Shown: piece by piece, positions 59,101 to 64,000 of the stretch
Layout of the letters: each line of letters starts with the position of its first letter
Position numbering within the stretch: position 1 is the first letter of the stretch
DNA from: Romanomermis culicivorax
Taxonomy: Eukaryota > Nematoda > Enoplea > Mermithida > Mermithidae
Length of the DNA stretch: 64,000 nt
Assembly: GCA_963922205.1 (NCBI GenBank)
Contig: CAWUHX010000012.1
Span: forward strand, 372,001 to 436,000
Reading direction: 5' to 3'
The notes under the pieces: model-generated
Seen by the model: only the letters and a program-made list of their open reading frames with translations
What the model was told of the DNA's origin: nothing
Databases searched by the model: none
Position numbers and translations under genes: made by a program

Positions 59101-60141
59101 TATATCTTATGCTCTGATAAGACAAAGTCGGCGGCGTTTCGTCGTTTACCGAATTAATACATTCTATTGGAGTATTTTCGTTGCCACCCGAGAAATCTTT
59201 CAAATGAAATTTCGACTCAATCTTCAGATTCATTCTTGAGAACGGTCTGTACAAAGGCGTGACAAAGTTAGAGATCAATTCTAACTAAAGCAAATGAAGA
59301 AAGTTTCCCTTCAATAATATGGGAGATATTATATTTACAGTTACCTTAATTTACTCTCCAGACAAAAATAATCGACCGACAACCTAGAATCCGTATCGTT
59401 CAGGTATTCGGCGATTTGTTTCATAGTTGTTAGCCTCTTACCGCACGGAGTTTCGTACAAAATGTACAGCCGCCGACAGGCTTTCAACGTTATTCGGTTC
59501 CACCCGACGTACAAGGGTATAACGAGTGGATTTTTGCCTGAAAACAAAAAATAGTCAAATTCGACGCTGGTAAAACGTTGACAGTAGCACTACGTTCAAC
59601 CAACAGTTGGCAAAGAAAGCGGTTGGTTTACTAAAATCCAAAATGTGCATAGTACACTGTAAAATACACCTGTACTTGAATGAAATATGCTAGATTCAGC
59701 GACCCTTTAGTAAAAAATATATATGACCTCAGTAAATGCGGTGTATTTCGTTCAATTTATGATAAAATTGATATCGCCTTTTGCATTCGATTCGCAAGGT
59801 CTAGCCCTTCAAAACAACTTGCAGATTGTTATTAGTATGCAGCAGTCACACCTTAGAATTAACATTTTCATCTGAACGTTGATTCTTACCTTTATACGTA
59901 GCGGGATCATCATTGCCGAATAGCAGCAAACAGTCGGACGAACATTTTTCGTGCATACTGAACAAAGGCTTGACCGACAGTTCAACATCCAAAGTTTCTT
60001 CGATTATGTCCTTGTCGTCCAATAAAGTGACCGGCTGTTTTCTCGGTAAATTTTCCGCTGAATGACTTTTCGTGAGTACCGCCTGATCTTGATGACTATT
60101 TATTTGCTTAGAGGTACTTTTGCGAGCCGTTTGAGTCTCTT
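50122..60141 (-). CDS. SETDB1: Histone H3K9 methyltransferase SETDB1/eggless, C-terminal part (7 exons; start lies beyond the right edge)
   Basis: SETDB1 is a nuclear H3K9 methyltransferase that silences transposons and genes. Exons found on the minus strand: 60141-59890, 59537-59355, 59280-59038, 58495-58269, 51177-50990, 50719-50679, 50465-50122; phases agree throughout (about 490 residues). Order: a linker with CSSDCLLLFG; the MBD (NPLVIPLYVGWNRIT.., YETPCGKRL); the pre-SET (FLCGCDCEDDCSNRLECAC, GIYECNDLCKCKKSC); the N-terminal half of SET (GAFICVYAGNVLSDDKA, GDEYLADLD, then an acidic SDSSTDSGDS); a 13-codon exon; the C-terminal half ([36 protein letters not shown], WDYSY); and the post-SET CKCRSEHC ending in RGRLL. 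The insert that splits SET is only about 60-80 residues against several hundred in vertebrates. The segment with the SAM-binding GWG motif, expected between 58269 and 51177, is not visible. Tudor domains would lie outside the window. Confidence 0.93.
51490..52450 (+). repeat. Dispersed repeat F, copy F1, in a SETDB1 intron
   Basis: Matches 62060-62680 and 63760-63960 by eye: GTGTGAAAC-GGTGCC, AGAGAACC/TTTC, GCATCTCTTC-GAGACACCCTGTTG, ATTTTGACTTTT.. and CTCAGC-TGTAAAACT. No coding capacity. Confidence 0.6.
52590..53440 (+). repeat. Dispersed repeat D, copy D3, in a SETDB1 intron
   Basis: About 850 bp matching D2 at 4.3-kb distance in the same orientation, ending in TACAAATGAAATATTGGCTG. The hairpin is degraded here (GGTGCAAGCGCCGG). 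Confidence 0.7.
53510..53665. repeat. CCCGGAC-rich short repeat cluster
   Basis: GGACCCGGACCCGAAATTAC and repeated GGACTCGGAC/GGACCTGG motifs over 150 bp, similar in style to subterminal repeats of hAT elements (compare 6980-7040 and 60795-60930). Confidence 0.4.
54527..56624 (+). mobile_element. hAT-superfamily element, 2.1 kb, with CAGTG ends and perfect 8-bp target duplication
   Basis: It starts CAGTGTTTTTTTTTGG and ends CAAAAAAACACTG; the subterminal FTGTGGAAA-type repeats are inverted. The target duplication TTTCGATC is perfect (54519-54526 and 56625-56632). A broken transposase gene occupies the plus strand. It is inserted in repeat E4 within the big SETDB1 intron. Confidence 0.85.
54734..55859 (+). 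pseudogene. hAT-type transposase (ZNF862-like), frameshifted and truncated
   Basis: The first frame (54734-55048) reads MSNKITNYI.., then SWSKDFPWL..KCTVCERNK, a TTF/BED-like zinc-finger start typical of ZNF862-like hAT transposases. It then breaks; the next frame (54972-55601) continues with AAVEKAQMKIE.. and STKHQLLFSTYRMLELIG. After a stop the frame resumes at 55600-55859 with KIAMFTSDGAAVMLGKISGV and YHCICHRESLAIKDA, the conserved catalytic-region motif and Cys/His pair. The C-terminal dimerisation domain is absent, so the copy cannot be functional. Confidence 0.75.
57385..57780 (+). mobile_element. Two 5'-truncated family C MITE fragments in tandem (C3, C4)
   Basis: Both fragments share CACCCCCCTGAACTTTTTCC / CACCCCTAAGCCTTTT.., then TTTTTTGCTC, and end CCGTGCATGTCTG (57570 and 57780). 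Neither has the CATACATGCACA start. C4 is followed directly by the complete copy C5. Confidence 0.6.
57790..58018 (+). mobile_element. Family C MITE, copy C5
   Basis: CATACATGCACATAGGG to GCCGTGCATGTCTG, 229 bp, perfect 8-bp duplication GTCAGGAC (57782-57789 and 58019-58026). It inserted immediately beside the end of C4, in the SETDB1 intron. Confidence 0.85.
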
Positions 60142-62050
60142 CTAAAATGGTGATATACAAGTAAATGTTTTAGACCTGTAGTAATTCTATAGATAAATTA
60201 TGGCGAAAAGAAACATTTAAAATTCCAAGGCTACATACAGACAGGTCGTTCATAATGCTAAAACAATACAATCGAAATCTGACCACCAAAAATGTGAGAA
60301 ATTTGGCATATACAAACTCAAACTGATAATGTCAGGAATTTTTCAGAAATTGATACGTACCCTAAAGACCAAGATTACAGTGAAAGACTGTCCTGAATCT
60401 TGAAAAAGCGAGCAATACAAATTAAAGCGAAGGAGCATGCAAAAACTAGACAAAAACGAGTACACTGATCATGGAGATGCCAATTGGAGTTTAAGCATTC
60501 CGTGAAACCGAGTCGAAGTATACTGTTAGGTTTAGGCTTGAACTGATTTTTCATTGTTTATTATTCCGATTACTCATTACCTTCACTGCCAATTAATGCC
60601 AATCAGTGCCCCAATTTATTAAACTTCCACTATCGACAATAGTTTCATAATCACATAATCAACAAGAAAACAAAGATTGAGTATAGTAGAGATTTATTGC
60701 TGGTGAAAGCACATTTATTTGTCGATTGAAATATAAAATTTTCGCTTAATTTTCTGATCTAAAAATTTTGATCGTTATCTTTTGACAGTAGGGATGCAGG
60801 GATACGGGTACCCGAACGATTTTCAGCTACCCAAACGCGAACCCGAATAAATTGCTCTTCAGATACCCGAACTCGAACCAGATCCGAGTAAATTGCTTTT
60901 CATATAACCAAACCCGAACCGAACTCGAATAAATTTTACTATTTTCCACGGGTTTATATGAGATTTTTGGAGCATCAATTTCCCTGAAAATCAATCTATC
61001 AACAGCAATATTTACTTATCAATATTTAATTGCACTTCAGTAAACAATAATTTTTCGGTAGCTTTAAACCATAAAAGAGACAAAATTTATTATTCTATCG
61101 TATGAGAAGAATTGACACAATAAACACAACTCATAGAAAGTATTTTTTCCACTCGAAGCCCAAACAATTGATAATCTTTCGGCAGATTCAAAATCAGCAT
61201 GCAATACTTCATTGAGACTTGGATGCCGAGGCATCAGTTGAAGATATCCTATTTGCTGTTTGCATGTTGTTATGGCTGCATCATCTAAAGTTAGTTGTTC
61301 AGGTTCGTACTTATGATTGTCCAATTCCATATATTCTTCAATGGATCAGCAACAGGACACGAAAATAGATGTAGTGGATGTTTCTCTATTTTATAGTCTA
61401 TACATTCTCACTGAATTATTGAAATTTATCAAGATTTTTGTGATACTTGGGGAACTGCACAGCTATGAAGAAGGCTTACTTATGGAAGTCCCTCAGAAGT
61501 TACTGCATTTTCCAGGTGGCCTTTGTCTACCTCTTGTGATGTATTTATTATATGTACAATAGAATTATCAAATAACCAACATACTATATTTTGCTGTACT
61601 ACATTTTACACTCTAAGAAAGTTTAAACTGTTGAAAATGAGACTCAAAAAAAAGAAAAATCGGGGCATTCCCGAGCACCTTCACTCATAATGGCGCGGAA
61701 TATTATCTTTTAATTCTTTAGTTCATACATTCTTAGAGTAGCTGAGAAAGTAACATCATCATCAATCATCATTGTACACCGTTTTGGGAGCACTGCATTG
61801 TCGTTCAATCATGTTTTTGAATCTGAATAAATGCCTAACCAATAAAGTTTCGGAAATACTGGATGCGTCTTTACCTAATACATAAGAAGAAAAAATGTGG
61901 CTTTAAGTCCTGATAAATTTTCCTTGACCTATGTTTGATGGTGGCTGAACGAAATACTTCGAATGAAACATCGAAAATTTTCATTAAAGCTCAGAAATCG
62001 AGTGATTGTTTGTAACCCATTTAGAGGAAAACGTCGAGAGGTATTCGGTT
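60142..62050. other. SETDB1 upstream/intron region with one unidentified frame
   Basis: No Tudor-encoding exon was recognised. A minus-strand frame 61330-61064 (MELDNHKYEPEQLTLDDAA.., RHPSLNEVLHADF..) has coding-like composition but no known family. A CAGGGATACGGGTACCCG cluster at 60795-60930 looks like a hAT end with repeated ACCCGAAC motifs. Confidence 0.3.
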
Positions 62051-62059
62051 GCCCATTGC

Positions 62060-63960
62060 ACATTGGAAAGGCACTTCAATCTACTATTATTTCATATATT
62101 TTCGTCTGGCTAACATTAGGTGGTGTGAAACACGGTGCCTCCAACTGTAGAGAACTTTCTCACGGCTTATAATATAGGCTGGAGAGTCAGACAGCCGACA
62201 TTTATTTTGTGACATTAAACTCGCAGCTTCGATTTTTTCCAATCAAATTCACGAAGAGGGGAATTTTCGTTGCATCTCTTCTGAGACACCCTGTTGTACA
62301 ATTATTACAAATAGATCGATGAAATTTAACCAGCAATTCGACTCACATCTTTCTTTTTATTCGTCTAATCTGAACGTTTTTAATTTTTCCTACATCTCGT
62401 TAATGCTTGTTTATTGATACTAGACTGCATTTTTGTATAAATTTTCAGAATATGCAGACACACCCAGCTTCCAAAATGGTAGAAAAATCTGATTGAAATT
62501 TCAACACAACTAATTGGACATTAGTGGCTACAGGAAAGAAGAGAACAATTCTGCGGCATATTATGGGAAGTTGCCCAACTAAGGCCCAAATGACTTTTTC
62601 GGCTTGTTTGGATCTCCTTTTTGATACTTTAAAATAACAAAAAGTGTGAACTAAAGGATTGAAAACTGTTCCTGAATATAAAGCATGGTCTCCTGCATGT
62701 AAAGAACATTTGGCAACAGAGCATGGTTTTTATGGACGGTGTTAATAGAGTTGGCCTGTACTAATAAAAATTTTAGTCGTGCTAACAAAAAGTAACGAGT
62801 AAAGTAAAGTTAGCGGCTGTGCTAATCGGACTCGTGGTAAAAGCCCTACTAGAGTCACATCTTTACTCAGCAGCAAGCTCAGAAAAATGTAACTCAGCAA
62901 CCCCAGTGCAAGCAAGGATTTATTAAAAATTATTCTAATTGTCATAGTCTGAAGAAGGTAGGAATTACACTACGGAAATGTCGCTCACCACTGTATTACT
63001 ATGTATTATTGTGTGTATGTTGGGCACCCCGTTGCTGGCAAGCTGCGATGGGAAATCGCCAAGCAAATTGTAGAATTGGACGACCAGCGGCGCAGACATT
63101 TGCATAGAAGTGGAGCGCCCCAGAAAGACGGAAATGATAGTGATTAATCATTTTCATATATTATTATATTTTCGGTAAAATTTGTGCTGGCGTTCAATAA
63201 ACCTTTACCCAGCAACATCGTACTGAATTTACATAAATTATATAGTGGTGTACCCACATTCGTTTTAATATTCGTCATATATTATTTTTATTGATAGATT
63301 ATTTATTATTTAGATCCGGTTAATCGTCTGGAGTGAAGGGCCAAAGGCCCAAGCGCCCCGCTTGCTGACAGCAAGCACAGGAAGACCTTACTAGGGATCC
63401 TGCAGGTAAGTCTATTCCAGAGGGGAAACTTTTCTCTCCTAGGAGACTTCGAGGGCTCTGTTGTGAGGCCCCTCATTTAAGGTAAGTTATTAGTTGTTGT
63501 TGACAGGTCTGGGGGAACCGGACTGTTGCGCAATCTCCGAGGCATAGCCAAGGAATTAGCTCTAACAGGTCAGTTCAGACCAGGACCAATCTTTTCTTAC
63601 ACCCTTAAGGAAAGACCTGCACAACAAGTATTACCGTGTTATTCGAATAGAAGTGTTTCACATTTTTATGCGATTTTAAGGCCAATAATATGTAGCCCAC
63701 AATAAATTCTTATAAAAACCAATCACAAACAATGTTTCGAAAATTTTTTTCTGCGCTGTGATATTTCGAAGCATGTATTCAGACAGAAAAATGTCAAAAA
63801 ATAAAAAATTGCAAGCTTTGGTGTACTGTAGCTATGTGAATTTTGACTTTTATGCGGAATGAATGTTGCCACGATACTCAGCGTGTAAAACTGCTTAAAA
63901 TATCCAATTTTCAGATATCTTTAATTTTCAGCTTATCAATGGAAGAGAAGCATCAGCTAT
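62060..63960 (+). repeat. Dispersed repeat F, copy F2, interrupted by an LTR-like insertion
   Basis: Left part 62060-62680 and right part 63760-63960 align in order with F1 at 51490-52450. About 1.1 kb of unrelated sequence, including the LTR-like element, separates the two parts. Confidence 0.55.
63018..63626 (+). mobile_element. Putative solo LTR (TGTTG..CAACA)
   Basis: Bounded by TGTTGGGCACC and ACCTGCACAACA, perfect 5-base inverted ends of LTR type, with an AATAAA near 63198 and GC-rich structured stretches (GGGCCAAAGGCCC; GCTTGCTGACAGCAAGC) near 63340-63376. A 34-codon open stretch (about 63050-63150) ends at a TAA. No 4-6 bp target duplication is clear, so the LTR call is tentative; no internal region (gag/pol) is in the window. 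Confidence 0.45.
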
Positions 63961-64000
63961 TGACTTTGATGAGCCATATATTTGAGACACTATGCCACTA

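Noticed and set aside
63001-63160. Signal-peptide-like 31-residue frame MSLTTVLLCIIV..
   Set aside because: It overlaps the start of the LTR-like repeat and has no continuation; most likely chance.
1-64000. CRISPR arrays, bacterial operons, riboswitches, rRNA
   Set aside because: Spliced animal genes and eukaryotic transposons throughout; no regularly spaced direct repeats or rRNA-like segments.

Overview
The window is AT-rich metazoan nuclear DNA. Conserved animal genes are split into many exons by short GT..AG introns (33-60 bp up to about 7 kb) and lie in a sea of short interspersed repeats. All recognisable host genes are on the minus strand. The encoded proteins look like an invertebrate, but I cannot name the species from the sequence.

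Genes, read right to left. (1) A SETDB1/eggless-type H3K9 methyltransferase occupies 50122-60141 (MBD, pre-SET, split SET, post-SET); its N-terminal exons lie beyond the right edge. (2) A complete eight-exon FOXO transcription factor of 715 residues occupies 29751-40358. (3) A tight head-to-tail cluster follows at 432-10699: ATP5MK (a 63-residue ATP-synthase subunit), LAMTOR2 (125 residues, Ragulator subunit) and the N-terminal 480 residues of PHKB (phosphorylase kinase regulatory subunit), which runs off the left edge. In every reconstructed gene the exon phases agree across all junctions, which is strong internal support. Two further small spliced or exon-like units (about 20.5-20.8 kb minus, 22.2-22.9 kb plus) are tentative.

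Repeats. Most of the remaining DNA is transposon. At least three families of 180-450 bp elements share termini of the form CATACxTGyA, G-rich and C-rich shoulders, and 8-bp target-site duplications (TSDs) typical of the hAT superfamily. A 2.1-kb decayed hAT element (54527-56624) with its own 8-bp TSD, further 8-bp-TSD elements, a broken Tx1/L1-type LINE (about 13.1-15.9 kb), an LTR-like element at 63.0-63.6 kb whose end recurs at position 1, and several dispersed non-coding repeat families are nested in one another and in the introns.

Most interesting points. The ATP5MK-LAMTOR2-PHKB spacing (190-270 bp stop to start), together with 3' splice acceptors sitting 2-17 bp before three start codons, suggests a polycistronic operon resolved by spliced-leader trans-splicing. 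FOXO keeps the first AKT site but has lost the second. The SETDB1 exon with the SAM-binding GWG motif is not visible. Functionally FOXO, Ragulator and phosphorylase kinase all touch nutrient signalling, but nothing in the sequence shows that they are co-regulated.
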